64,000 nucleotides of DNA from an uncultured Halomonas sp. (GTDB taxonomy: Bacteria; Pseudomonadota; Gammaproteobacteria; Pseudomonadales; Halomonadaceae). A program made the position numbers and the translations under genes. The notes beneath the pieces were generated by a model, which ran no database searches, was not told where the DNA came from, and saw nothing but the letters and a program-made list of their open reading frames with translations. Below, piece by piece: positions 1 through 8,614 of this stretch (positions are counted from its first letter, which is position 1; each line of letters starts with the position of its first letter). The stretch spans positions 33,982 to 97,981 of the forward strand of contig NZ_CAMPKE010000015.1 of the NCBI RefSeq assembly GCF_946887195.1, in the 5' to 3' direction.

Positions 1-2
1 CC

Positions 3-431
3 AATCGCCGACTCTACGATACCCAGCAGAGTCGCTACGTGACTCTCGAGGATTTACGCAGCCTGATTCTCGATGAAGAGCCGTTTCGTGTCGAGGATGC
101 CAAGAGCGGCGAGGATCTGACCCGTACCATTTTGTTGTCGATCATCATCGAGCAGGAGCAGGCCGATGGCGACGCCGAGGTGTTCTCCAACGATCTGCTC
201 GAGCAACTGATCCGCGTCTACGCCATGTCGCAGCCATTGCCGCTGGCGCGCTACCTGGAGCAGGGCACGCAACTGATGCTCGAACAGCAAAAACATCTAC
301 AGGACCAATGGCAGCAGGCGATGCGCCACTCGCCGGTGGAACTGATGCGCGAGATGGCCGAAGAGAACATGCGTTTCTGGCAGCGCACCATGGCTCAACC
401 CGGCAACGCCAGGAAGGACGACGACAAATAG
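3..431 (+). CDS. phaR: Polyhydroxyalkanoate synthesis repressor PhaR (5' truncated)
   Basis: This is the last 142 residues of a PhaR-type regulator; the start lies before the window. The reading frame is open from base 3 and begins NRRLYDTQQSRYVTLEDL, the typical PhaR N-terminal DNA-binding segment (family consensus NRRLYDTETSRYITLED). A PHB-accumulation regulatory region follows, and the tail ends in charged residues (NARKDDDK). Known PhaR proteins bind PHA granules and repress phasin genes, derepressing as polymer accumulates. An internal GTG at 39 would remove the conserved start of the domain, so it is not the true start. The gene is followed after 88 bp by purD on the same strand. Confidence 0.85.
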   Translation, partial: NRRLYDTQQSRYVTLEDLRSLILDEEPFRVEDAKSGEDLTRTILLSIIIEQEQADGDAEVFSNDLLEQLIRVYAMSQPLPLARYLEQGTQLMLEQQKHLQDQWQQAMRHSPVELMREMAEENMRFWQRTMAQPGNARKDDDK

Positions 432-519
432 CCATAGTCTGCGAGCTATGAGCCAAGCGGCAAGGCGCGCTTTCTGACATAATGCCGTGCATCGATCCAT
501 TACCGAGCAGGGTTTGCAG

Positions 520-1806
520 ATGAAGGTTCTGATCATCGGCGGCGGCGGCCGTGAACATGCGCTGGCCTGGAAAGCGGCCCAGTCACCCGGGGTGGAGAGC
601 GTATTCGTCGCACCCGGCAATGCCGGCACCGCACGCGAACCCAAGCTGACCAATATCAATATCGCCGCCGACGACCTCGCCGGGCTCGAAGCCTTCGCGC
701 ATGGCAACGCCGTCGCCTTGACCATCGTCGGTCCCGAGGCGCCGCTGGTGGCCGGTGTGGTCGATCGTTTTCGCGCCGCGGGGCTGGCGATCTTCGGACC
801 CACCCAGGCCGCGGCCCAGCTCGAGGGCTCGAAGTCGTTCACCAAGGACTTTCTCGCCCGCCATGCGATTCCGAGCGCCGCTTACGCGACGTTCACCGAG
901 GTGGCTCCGGCGCTTGCCTATCTGGCCGAGAAGGGCGCGCCGATCGTCATCAAGGCCGATGGCCTGGCCGCCGGCAAGGGCGTGATCGTGGCCATGACCC
1001 CGGCCGAGGCCGAGGCGGCGGTACGCGACATGCTCGAGGCCAATAGCTTCGGCGATGCCGGTGCGCGCGTGGTGATCGAAGAGTTTCTCGATGGCGAGGA
1101 GGCCAGCTTCATCGTCATGGTCGATGGCGAGCATGTACTGCCGATGGCCACCAGTCAGGATCATAAGCGCGCCTTCGATGGCGATACCGGCCCCAATACC
1201 GGCGGGATGGGTGCTTATTCACCCGCGCCGGTGGTGACCGACGCCGTCTATCAGCGCATTCTCGACGAAGTGATCGTGCCCACCGTCAGGGGCATGGCCG
1301 ACGAAGGTCACCCTTACAGCGGCTTTTTATATGCCGGGCTGATGATCGATGCGAACGGCGCGCCCCGGGTCATCGAATACAACTGCCGCTTCGGCGATCC
1401 CGAGACGCAGCCGATCCTGATGCGCCTGAAGAGCGATCTGGTCGAGCTGTGCCTGGCCGGCGCCGAGAGCCGGCTCGGCGAGCAGACCTGCGAGTGGGAC
1501 GCGCGCGCTGCGGTTGGCGTGGTGATGGCCGCGGGCGGATACCCTGGCAGCTATCGCAAGGGCGATGCGATCGGCGGGCTGGAAGACGCCGAGAGCGACG
1601 GCTGCAAGGTGTTTCACGCCGGCACCGCACAAGACGACCAAGGTCGGGTCGTCACCAGCGGTGGGCGCGTGCTATGTGTGACCGCCTTGGGTGAATCCGT
1701 CTCCCAGGCCCGCGACCGCGCCTACCAGGGCGTCGCGGCAATCCATTGGGAAGATGCCCTCTATCGTCGCGATATCGCGCATCGCGCCATCGCCCGCGAA
1801 TCCTGA
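520..1806 (+). CDS. purD: Phosphoribosylamine-glycine ligase (GARS)
   Basis: PurD joins glycine to 5-phosphoribosylamine using ATP, the second step of de novo purine synthesis. The 428-residue length is normal. The N-terminus MKVLIIGGGGREHALAWK is the family signature, and an ATP-grasp core follows (IKADGLAAGKGVIVA, then a glycine-rich loop with NTGGMGAYSPAP, and RFGDPETQPILMR as the metal-binding part). I chose the ATG at 520 over the upstream in-frame GTG at 487 because the family begins at MKVLIIGGGG. purH is not next to it, unlike in E. coli. A weak CATAAT at 478-483 may be its -10 box. Confidence 0.96.
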   Translation: MKVLIIGGGGREHALAWKAAQSPGVESVFVAPGNAGTAREPKLTNINIAADDLAGLEAFAHGNAVALTIVGPEAPLVAGVVDRFRAAGLAIFGPTQAAAQLEGSKSFTKDFLARHAIPSAAYATFTEVAPALAYLAEKGAPIVIKADGLAAGKGVIVAMTPAEAEAAVRDMLEANSFGDAGARVVIEEFLDGEEASFIVMVDGEHVLPMATSQDHKRAFDGDTGPNTGGMGAYSPAPVVTDAVYQRILDEVIVPTVRGMADEGHPYSGFLYAGLMIDANGAPRVIEYNCRFGDPETQPILMRLKSDLVELCLAGAESRLGEQTCEWDARAAVGVVMAAGGYPGSYRKGDAIGGLEDAESDGCKVFHAGTAQDDQGRVVTSGGRVLCVTALGESVSQARDRAYQGVAAIHWEDALYRRDIAHRAIARES

Positions 1807-1841
1807 TCCCGCGTGGCGTTCGTCACTGACAAGGAGCCGTT

Positions 1842-2285
1842 ATGGAACGCGTCCAGCTCGAGTTTCCCGCTGCGGACATCGTGCATCGCCATGCCTTGAC
1901 GGTGCGCATCGGTGACATGAACTACGGTCGTCATCTTGGCCACGATGCGGTGATCACGTTGTTGCATGAGGCCCGCGCGCAGGCGTTCGTCGCACTCGGG
2001 TTCCGCGAGTGGGACATCGCCGGACACCCCACCGTGGTCGCCGACCTGGCGGTACAGTATCGCGCCGAGGCCAAGTGGCCCGACGCCCTGGAAATACACA
2101 CCGCGATCCCCGAGCCGCAGGGCCGTGGCTTCGCGGTATACCAGCGCCTGGTGCGCCCGGCCGATGAGCGTATCGTGGCCGTAGCCCGTCTCGGCATGGT
2201 GCTGCTCGATGCCCAGACCGGCAAGCCGGCGAGCATGCCGACGGCATTCGCCGCCGCGTTGGCCTGGTCGCGGAGTACCGACTGA
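1842..2285 (+). CDS. Acyl-CoA thioesterase, 4HBT hotdog family
   Basis: A 147-residue single-domain hotdog protein of the 4-hydroxybenzoyl-CoA thioesterase type. The segment VRIGDMNYGRHLGHDAVITL (residues about 24-43) matches the active-site helix region of this family, where Asn, Gly and His/Asp residues surround the thioester. Such enzymes hydrolyse acyl-CoA or acyl-ACP thioesters; the substrate cannot be read from the sequence. A good ribosome site (AAGGAG) lies just before the ATG. Its stop codon overlaps the next ATG by one base (TGATG), so it is probably co-translated with the phosphoribulokinase gene. Confidence 0.8.
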   Translation: MERVQLEFPAADIVHRHALTVRIGDMNYGRHLGHDAVITLLHEARAQAFVALGFREWDIAGHPTVVADLAVQYRAEAKWPDALEIHTAIPEPQGRGFAVYQRLVRPADERIVAVARLGMVLLDAQTGKPASMPTAFAAALAWSRSTD

Positions 2286-3157
2286 TGTCGCGGGAATATC
2301 CAGTCGTCGCCGTGACCGGCTCGTCGGGTGCCGGAACCACCACGGTGCGGCGGACGTTCGAGCGCATGTTCGCGCGTGAGGACGTGCATGCCGCCTTCGT
2401 CGATGGCGACGCCTTCCACCGCTATACCAAGGAGGAGTTGACGCGCATCTTCCGCGAGGAGCCCGACCGCAAGGACGAACTCTCGCATTTCGCCGTCGAG
2501 GCCAACCTGCTCGACCGTCTCGAAGCGCTGTTTCTCGAATATGGCGAGCATGGTACGGGCACCTACCGCCACTACATCCATGCCGAAGACAAGCGCATGA
2601 TCGAGGCCGGCTGCCAGGTCGGCACCTTCACCGAATGGCAGGCGTTGCCACAGGGCACCGATCTGCTGTTCTACGAGGGGCTGCACGGTGGTTTGGTCAC
2701 CAATGATTACGATATTGCCCGACATGTCGATCTATTGGTCGGCGTGGCACCGACCATGAACCTGGAGTGGATTCAGAAGATCGATCGCGACATCAAATTG
2801 CGCGGTTATTCGCAAGAAGCGGTGATCGACACCATTCTGGGCCGCATGCACGATTACGTGCGCTATATCCAGCCGCAATTCTCACGCACCCATATCAACT
2901 TTCAGCGTGTGCCGACGGTGGACACCTCCAACCCCTTCGAGGTCCAGGACATTCCTACCGACGCCGAATCCTTCGTTGTGATCCGTTTCCGCGACCCCTC
3001 GACGGTGGATTTCCCCTACCTGCTGGCGATGATTCAGGATGCCTTCATGAGCCGACCGCACACGCTGGTCGTGCCGGGTTCGCGCCTATCGTTAGCGATG
3101 GAATTGATTCTCGCGCCGGTGGTGCGGCATTTGCTGAGCCAGCGACGTTTTCGTTAG
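2285..3157 (+). CDS. prkB: Phosphoribulokinase / uridine kinase family protein
   Basis: A 290-residue P-loop kinase of the proteobacterial phosphoribulokinase type. The Walker A segment is VTGSSGAGTTTVRRTF, followed by FVDGDAFHRY and an acidic FYEGLHGG, as in class I phosphoribulokinases. The classical reaction is ATP-dependent phosphorylation of ribulose 5-phosphate to the 1,5-bisphosphate. Many non-autotrophic gammaproteobacteria carry this gene (prkB in E. coli) without RuBisCO, and its role there is unsettled. No RuBisCO gene is present in this window. The start overlaps the thioesterase stop, which suggests a two-gene operon. Confidence 0.85.
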   Translation: MSREYPVVAVTGSSGAGTTTVRRTFERMFAREDVHAAFVDGDAFHRYTKEELTRIFREEPDRKDELSHFAVEANLLDRLEALFLEYGEHGTGTYRHYIHAEDKRMIEAGCQVGTFTEWQALPQGTDLLFYEGLHGGLVTNDYDIARHVDLLVGVAPTMNLEWIQKIDRDIKLRGYSQEAVIDTILGRMHDYVRYIQPQFSRTHINFQRVPTVDTSNPFEVQDIPTDAESFVVIRFRDPSTVDFPYLLAMIQDAFMSRPHTLVVPGSRLSLAMELILAPVVRHLLSQRRFR

Positions 3158-3181
3158 GTCGTGGGCAATCATGAAGCCGCT

Positions 3182-4183
3182 ATGAGTCGACGCAGCCGAG
3201 TCACGATCACCGATATTGCCCGCCGAGTGGGGCTGACGACGATTACCGTATCGCGCGCCCTCAACAAGCCTGAGCTGGTCAAGCCGGCAACGCGCGAGAA
3301 AATCCTCACGGCGGCCAATGAATTGGGCTATGTGCCGAACGCCTTTGCCCGCCACCTCAAGAGCAGCGAGAGCCGGTTGATCGGCCTGGTCACGGCCAGC
3401 GTCGACAACCCGTTCTACAGCGAAGTGATCAAGGCAATCTCCCGCGAAGCGAAGAAGAACAATTACACGATCATGCTGATCGATACCGATGGCTCCCCCG
3501 AGTTGGAAACCGTGGCCATCGAGACGCTTCTGAGCTATCAGGTCGCCGGAATGATCCTGTCGCCGGTTTCCGATGACCGGGAATATCGACCCGCTTATCT
3601 CAAGCGTCTATTGGAAAAGCAGCTACCGGTAGTGATGCTCGACAGAGCGTTGGATGTCGAGGCCTTCAGCCGGGTGGTGCTGGATAACCGCGCCTGCGGC
3701 AGGATGATCGGACGCTATCTTGCCAAAACGCCCGTGCGGCGCGTTCTTGCCCTGAGTGGGCCGGAGAACTCGACCATTTCGCGCCAGCGCCTGGAGGGCT
3801 TCGCCGAAGCTTACGCCAATGCAGCGGTGCCGCTGCAGCTCGATGTAATACCCGGCGATTACACGCTGGAGCCGGCCTACCGGGGCATTACCGACTATCT
3901 TGAACGGCATCCGCCGCCCGAGGCCGTATTCGGCCTCAACCAGTTGATTACCCTGGGCGCCATGAAAGGATTGCAGGACGCCGGCGTGTCCCGCGAGCGG
4001 GTCAAGATCGTCGGCATCGACCGGCTGCCGTACTCCGAGATATTTGGCGTCACGGTGCCTTGCGTGGCCCATGACACCTACCGTGCCGGTCACGATGCGA
4101 TACAACTGCTGTTCGATAAGATTGCCAATCCCGCCAGCGCCTCGCGCGAGATTATCGTGCAGGGCAGACTGATAGGCTTCTAG
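3182..4183 (+). CDS. LacI-family transcriptional regulator of the adjacent alditol operon
   Basis: A 333-residue LacI/GalR repressor. Residues about 5-55 form the helix-turn-helix and hinge (VTITDIARRVGLTTITVSRA, then LGYVPNAFARHLKS). The rest is a periplasmic-binding-protein-like effector domain typical of sugar-responsive members (LIGLVTASVDNPFYSEVI; VKIVGIDRLPYSEI). I start at ATG 3182; the GTG at 3161 would only add seven residues ahead of the HTH. The gene converges on the minus-strand alditol operon, ending 20 bp from the transaldolase stop. A LacI-type dyad overlaps the start region of that operon's predicted promoter at 12160-12177, so it is the probable local repressor. The ligand is unknown. 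Confidence 0.88.
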   Translation: MSRRSRVTITDIARRVGLTTITVSRALNKPELVKPATREKILTAANELGYVPNAFARHLKSSESRLIGLVTASVDNPFYSEVIKAISREAKKNNYTIMLIDTDGSPELETVAIETLLSYQVAGMILSPVSDDREYRPAYLKRLLEKQLPVVMLDRALDVEAFSRVVLDNRACGRMIGRYLAKTPVRRVLALSGPENSTISRQRLEGFAEAYANAAVPLQLDVIPGDYTLEPAYRGITDYLERHPPPEAVFGLNQLITLGAMKGLQDAGVSRERVKIVGIDRLPYSEIFGVTVPCVAHDTYRAGHDAIQLLFDKIANPASASREIIVQGRLIGF

Positions 4184-4203
4184 CGCATGGGATACGGTCT
4201 CGT

Positions 4204-5163
4204 TCAGAGCGCCTGCAGGCGCGTAGCGATCAACGCTTCGAGGCTTGCTTGATCCTCGGCGAAACGGCGAATCCCCTCCGCCAGCTTATCGTTGGCCATG
4301 GCATCGAGATTATGTGCCCAGCGAAAATCGGCTTCGGTAAGGGCCGCCGGACGTGGCGTTCGCGGCTTGCCGAAATCGATGCGCCGTTCGACATCGCCTG
4401 TGCTGGCCGCGAGTTCCTCGAGCAGAGTCGGTGAAATCGTCAGGCGATGGCAGCCGGCCAGCGCCAATACCTGGCCAGTGGTGCGAAAGCTTGCGCCCAT
4501 GACGATCGTCGCGTGACCACCAGCGCTAGCCATGCGGCAAACCCCTTTCACGAAGCGTACCCCGGGATCGTCCTGGGCGCTGAAATCCCGACCACTGGCT
4601 TTGCTATGCCAGTCGGTCACTCGGCCGACGAACGGCGAGATGAGTGTGACCCCCGCATCGAAGCAGGCTTGCGCCTGAGCCTCGCTGAACAGCAGCGTCA
4701 GGTTGCAGGCAATGCCTTCGCGTTCGAGCCGTTCGGCAGCGCGGATGCCCTCCCAGGTCGATGCCAGCTTGATCAGCACTCTGTCCTTGGGGATGCCGCG
4801 GCGCTCATATAGCGCTATCAATTCATGGGCCTTGATAATACTCGCTCGGGTATCGAATGAGAGTCTGGCGCTCACTTCCGTTGAAACGCGTCCCGGTATC
4901 AGCGCTGCGATCTCGCTGCCGATCGCCACGGCAAGTTGGTCGACGGCCAGGCTGGTCTGCTGCGTTACGTCTTGCGTCTGGGCCTTGACCGCTCGCAGTG
5001 ACTCATCGATCAAGCTCTGGTAACCGTCGAGTTGGAAAGCCTTGAGCAGGAGCGACGGGTTGGTAGTGGCGTCGGTAGGTCGATAGCGCTGAATGGCGCG
5101 AATGTCGCCGGTATCGGCAACCACCAGCGAGTGGCGCTTCAGCGCAGCGAGTCGTGTGGTCAT
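4204..5163 (-). CDS. tal: Transaldolase
   Basis: A 319-residue TalB-type transaldolase, which moves a dihydroxyacetone unit between sugar phosphates in the non-oxidative pentose phosphate pathway through a lysine Schiff base. Family marks include YRPTDATTNPSLLLKAF near the N-terminus, DRVLIKLASTWEGIRAAERL holding the catalytic lysine, and ISPFVGRVTDW. It is the last gene of the minus-strand operon, 12 bp after the SDR gene. Its place at the end of a sugar-alcohol oxidation operon suggests that the product entering central metabolism is a ketose phosphate such as xylulose 5-phosphate. The coding strand converges with the LacI gene. Confidence 0.93.
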   Translation of the reverse strand: MTTRLAALKRHSLVVADTGDIRAIQRYRPTDATTNPSLLLKAFQLDGYQSLIDESLRAVKAQTQDVTQQTSLAVDQLAVAIGSEIAALIPGRVSTEVSARLSFDTRASIIKAHELIALYERRGIPKDRVLIKLASTWEGIRAAERLEREGIACNLTLLFSEAQAQACFDAGVTLISPFVGRVTDWHSKASGRDFSAQDDPGVRFVKGVCRMASAGGHATIVMGASFRTTGQVLALAGCHRLTISPTLLEELAASTGDVERRIDFGKPRTPRPAALTEADFRWAHNLDAMANDKLAEGIRRFAEDQASLEALIATRLQAL

Positions 5164-5175
5164 GGGCTTATTTCC

Positions 5176-5907
5176 TTAGTGGCAGGTATAACCACCATCG
5201 ATGGGTAAGCTGATGCCGCTGATCATGGCGGCGGCGTCGCTGAGCAAAAAGGCGATGGGTAGTGCCACTTCCTGTGGTGTGGCGAAACGCCCCAATGGTA
5301 TGGCGGCGAGCATTGGATCGCGTTTGGCGGGCTCCGACCAGGCGCGTTCGGCCATCGGTGTCAGCGTCACCGTGGGGTTGACGCTATTGACGCGTATGCC
5401 ATGCGCGCCCAATTCCAGGCACAGCACACGGGTCATGGCATCAATGGCGGCTTTCGAGGCGCAGTAACCCAGATGGCCGCGTAGCGCCACCAGCGAAGCC
5501 TGGCTCGAAACATTGACGATGCTGCCCGGCGTGTCGTTGGCAATCATCAGCCGGGCGGCTTCGCGACTAAGGATAGCCGTGGCGCGGGCATTGGTGCTCA
5601 GCAGGGCGTCGATATCCGCGCCACGCACGTTGAGCGCATCGTCGAGCTTTGAAATACCGGCGCAATTTACCAGGCCGTCGAGCGTTTCGATCTGCTCGAA
5701 CACCTGGCCGACAGCGGTGTCGCTGGTGATGTCGACGCCGAACACGCGAGCGCCAAGCTCCCGTTCGAGGCTTGCCAGCATCGCTTGATTGCGCCCGATC
5801 AGCGTCAACCTGACGCCATGATCATGCAGCAAACGGGCGGTCTCCAACCCGATGCCACTGGTCGCTCCGCTGATCAGAACATGCTTGCCGGCAAGCTCAA
5901 GGTCCAT
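5176..5907 (-). CDS. SDR oxidoreductase, L-xylulose reductase (DCXR)-like
   Basis: A 243-residue short-chain dehydrogenase. It has the cofactor motif ISGATSGIGLETARL, the NAG-like LVNCAGISK, the catalytic Ser in VNVSSQASL and YCASK as the YxxxK pair. The C-terminal stretch VNPTVTLTPMAERAWSEP followed by IPLGRF closely resembles animal and bacterial dicarbonyl/L-xylulose reductases, which interconvert L-xylulose and xylitol with NADP(H); this is my recollection of the family, not a search. The start at 5907 has a strong GGGAGG ribosome site, and the first 11 bases overlap the kinase gene, so the two are translationally coupled. The context supports a role in polyol interconversion. Confidence 0.8.
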   Translation of the reverse strand: MDLELAGKHVLISGATSGIGLETARLLHDHGVRLTLIGRNQAMLASLERELGARVFGVDITSDTAVGQVFEQIETLDGLVNCAGISKLDDALNVRGADIDALLSTNARATAILSREAARLMIANDTPGSIVNVSSQASLVALRGHLGYCASKAAIDAMTRVLCLELGAHGIRVNSVNPTVTLTPMAERAWSEPAKRDPMLAAIPLGRFATPQEVALPIAFLLSDAAAMISGISLPIDGGYTCH

Positions 5908-7492
5908 GCGACGCCTCCCCTTTATCTGCGTTTTCTTCACCCACGTCTCGGGTCGCCGAGAGTTCGTGGAGCACCGGTTTCAGGGCCGGATAAAGTTCGC
6001 AATAGAGCCGATAGAGCCGGTCGTAACGCTGCCGAGCGCCGGGGTCGGGGGTGGCCCGCACGATTTGTCGCCCGTGGCCCTCGTCAAGCCATTCGGCAGG
6101 CATGATCCCACTGCACAGGCCAGCCAGCAGTGCCGCACCGAGTGCCGCCTCGACGTCCTCCTCGAAAGTGACGACGCTGTACCCGGTGACATCGGCGACG
6201 ATCTGCATCCACAGATCCGATTGCGCGGCGCCACCGACCACGATCAGCTGTGGATCGAGCGCTGGGCCGTTACCGTCACTGGCCTGAACGCCGGCCTGCA
6301 TGTTATGGCGCAGCGCATAACTGACCCCTTCGAGCACTGCGCGATACAGATGATGACGCTGATGGTAAAGGCTCAAACCGACGAAGGCGCCGCTGGCCTT
6401 GGCGTCCCAGATCGGGCTTCGCTCGCCCATCAGGTAGGGCAAAAAAAGCAATCCCCGTGCGCCGGGTTCCAGTGTCCGGGCTTGCGCCTCGAGTCGCTCA
6501 TGGACTTCCTGGCCGGCGGTTTCGGCCACCGCCTGCTCCGCCTGGCAGAACGTATCGAGAAACCAGCTGACCGAGGCGCCGGCGGTGAGCGCGCCGCCGA
6601 AGGTGTAGAGATCGCGCTGGCTGGCCAGCACATGCGGCATGCTGATCAACCCATGGCGTGCGTCGACTTGCTGACCGATATACCCCCAGCACATGCTGGT
6701 GCCGATCATCGCCACATGCTTGCCGGGGCGCGTCGCTCCCGCCGCGAGTGTCGCCATGGCGGCATCCACGCCACCGGCGACCACCGGGATGCCGGGCGGC
6801 AAGCCCAGCGATGCGGCGACTTCCGGCAGCAGGCCGCCCACGCTATCCGCACTGTCGACCAGCCGCTGCGGGAGCTTGTCCAGGTCGAGCCCCAGTGCGC
6901 CGGCCATGATCGGAGACCATTGGCGCGCTTCGAGATCATAAATGCCGCCGATATTGCCCGCCGAGCTGTGATCGATGGCGATCTCGCCGCACAGGTGATA
7001 ATTCACATAGCTGTTGGGAGGCAGTAGGTAGCGGGTTTTCGCCCACACCTCGGGGCGATGAGCCTTCAGCCACAGCATCTTGGTATAGCCGTAGTAGCTA
7101 TCGACGCCATTGCCGGTGATGGCATGGAGTCGATCCAGGTCGAGCGTCGATTTTATCCAGTCGACTTCTTGCTGGGCGCGGCGATCCATCCAGATCAGAC
7201 ACGGGTGCAGCGGCTCGATGCGATCGTCCACCGGGATGCCCGAGCCGCCGTACAGGCTGCTGACGCAGAGGCCGCGCACGCTTTCGGCGAAGCCCGGGCT
7301 CTGCGCCAGGCAACCGCGAATGCAGTCGAAAACCGCTGCCAACCAGACATTCGGCCACTGCTCGGCCCACAGCGGTTGTGGTGTGTCGACCCGGTAGCGC
7401 TGGCTGTGCTGGGCGAGAATCCGGCCCTCGGCGTCGACCAGCAGCGCCTTGGTGCTTTGTGTGCCGATGTCGATTCCGATCACGCTATCCAT
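5897..7492 (-). CDS. FGGY-family carbohydrate kinase (xylulokinase-like)
   Basis: A 531-residue ATP-dependent sugar kinase with two actin-like domains. The N-terminus VIGIDIGTQSTKALLVD is the FGGY phosphate-binding loop. PCLIWMDRRAQQEVDW and the C-terminal VVGGAAQSDLWMQIVADVTG match xylulokinase-type members. It most likely phosphorylates the ketose made by the neighbouring dehydrogenase; D-xylulose is a fair guess, but tetruloses are also possible. The start chosen is MDSVIGID with an AGGAGG site; the longer open frame upstream lies inside the spacer and the dehydrogenase gene. It lies 10 bp after the dehydrogenase and overlaps the SDR start. Confidence 0.85.
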   Translation of the reverse strand: MDSVIGIDIGTQSTKALLVDAEGRILAQHSQRYRVDTPQPLWAEQWPNVWLAAVFDCIRGCLAQSPGFAESVRGLCVSSLYGGSGIPVDDRIEPLHPCLIWMDRRAQQEVDWIKSTLDLDRLHAITGNGVDSYYGYTKMLWLKAHRPEVWAKTRYLLPPNSYVNYHLCGEIAIDHSSAGNIGGIYDLEARQWSPIMAGALGLDLDKLPQRLVDSADSVGGLLPEVAASLGLPPGIPVVAGGVDAAMATLAAGATRPGKHVAMIGTSMCWGYIGQQVDARHGLISMPHVLASQRDLYTFGGALTAGASVSWFLDTFCQAEQAVAETAGQEVHERLEAQARTLEPGARGLLFLPYLMGERSPIWDAKASGAFVGLSLYHQRHHLYRAVLEGVSYALRHNMQAGVQASDGNGPALDPQLIVVGGAAQSDLWMQIVADVTGYSVVTFEEDVEAALGAALLAGLCSGIMPAEWLDEGHGRQIVRATPDPGARQRYDRLYRLYCELYPALKPVLHELSATRDVGEENADKGEASHGP

Positions 7493-7502
7493 GTGGCCTC
7501 CT

Positions 7503-8576
7503 TCACGGTTTGAGCAGTACCTTGATGGACTGTGTCGAATCCGCCAGCTCGAAGCCGCGCTCATAATCGTCGAGCGCCAAACGGTGCGTCACGATGCCCT
7601 TCGAGGTGATCAACCCACGCGCGAACAGGTCGATGGTCGTCGGGTAGGTGTAGGGCGAGAGATGGGCGCCGCGAACGTCGAGCTCCTTGCGGTCGCCGAT
7701 GATCGACCAATCGGCGCTGGTCTCCTTGCCGAACACGCTGAACTCGACGAAGCGGCCCAGCTTGCGAATGATCTCGAGCCCTTGGGTGACGCCCGCCGGC
7801 ACCCCGGTCGACTCGATGTACACGTCGCAGCCGTAGCCTTCGGTCAAGGCCTTGATTTCGTCGTTTATCGCATCGCGTGCCGGATTCAGCACCACATCGG
7901 CGCCGAACTGGCGGGCCAGTTCCAGGCGCTCGTCGACCCTGTCGATGACCACCAGCTTGCGTGGCGTCTTGAGTTTGGCCACCTGCACCATGCCGAGTCC
8001 GATCGAACCGGCCCCGGCGATCACCACCACGTCGTCGAGCTGAATGTCGGCGCGATTGACGGCATGAATGCCGCATGACATCGGCTCGATGAAGGCGGCG
8101 TCGTCGTCGCTGACGGTCTCGGGAATGCGATGTACCCGGCAGTTCGGCATGACTCGCAGATACTCGGCCATGCCGCCCTCGGCGACGATGCGCTGGAAGC
8201 CGAAGATGTTGTGTACCTCGCACATCCAGTACTGGCCCGAGGTGCAGTAACGGCACTTGCCGCAAGGCACGATCTGCTCGGCGATGGCACGCTCGCCAAG
8301 GTTCAGGCCGAAGCGCTCATGCGCGCCTTCGCCAAGCTCAACGACCTCACCGAAGAACTCATGTCCGGCGATCACCGGTGCTTTGACCCAAGGATCATCA
8401 CCGCTCCAGAACATGTGCGCGCCGGAGCGACACTTGCAGTCGCTGGCACAGATGCCGCAGGCGACGATCTTGAGGATCATTTCGTTGGCGCGGGCTTTGG
8501 GGCGCTCGCGCTGCTCCAGGCGGTAGTCCATGGGTCCATGACAGACCACGGCATGCATAGAAGAAGACTGGCTCAC
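7503..8576 (-). CDS. Zinc-dependent alditol dehydrogenase (erythritol/L-threitol dehydrogenase-like)
   Basis: A 357-residue MDR-family alcohol dehydrogenase. The catalytic zinc ligands appear as GICASDCKC, then GHEFFGEVVE. The structural zinc loop is CGKCRYCTSGQYWMC, and the Rossmann motif is VVIAGAGSIGLGM. From memory of the family, the pattern ICASDxKC with AEQIVPC and DWSIIGDRKELDVRGAH is close to the tetritol dehydrogenase described in mycobacteria, so the substrate is likely a C4 or C5 polyol rather than sorbitol. It would oxidise the imported alditol to a ketose using NAD(P). The GTG start at 8576 has GGAG upstream; an ATG at 8558 is the alternative. It lies between the permease and the kinase. 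Confidence 0.8.
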   Translation of the reverse strand: MSQSSSMHAVVCHGPMDYRLEQRERPKARANEMILKIVACGICASDCKCRSGAHMFWSGDDPWVKAPVIAGHEFFGEVVELGEGAHERFGLNLGERAIAEQIVPCGKCRYCTSGQYWMCEVHNIFGFQRIVAEGGMAEYLRVMPNCRVHRIPETVSDDDAAFIEPMSCGIHAVNRADIQLDDVVVIAGAGSIGLGMVQVAKLKTPRKLVVIDRVDERLELARQFGADVVLNPARDAINDEIKALTEGYGCDVYIESTGVPAGVTQGLEIIRKLGRFVEFSVFGKETSADWSIIGDRKELDVRGAHLSPYTYPTTIDLFARGLITSKGIVTHRLALDDYERGFELADSTQSIKVLLKP

Positions 8577-8614
8577 GTTGACTCCATGATGAAAATTATG
8601 GGAATAGGGAGTGA

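Noticed and set aside
2285..3157. Phosphoribulokinase as a sign of autotrophy
   Set aside because: No RuBisCO or other Calvin-cycle genes are near, and orphan prkB genes are common in heterotrophic gammaproteobacteria.
5852..7027. A 391-residue plus-strand frame over the kinase gene
   Set aside because: It is the shadow of the FGGY kinase on the minus strand and has no ribosome site or motif.
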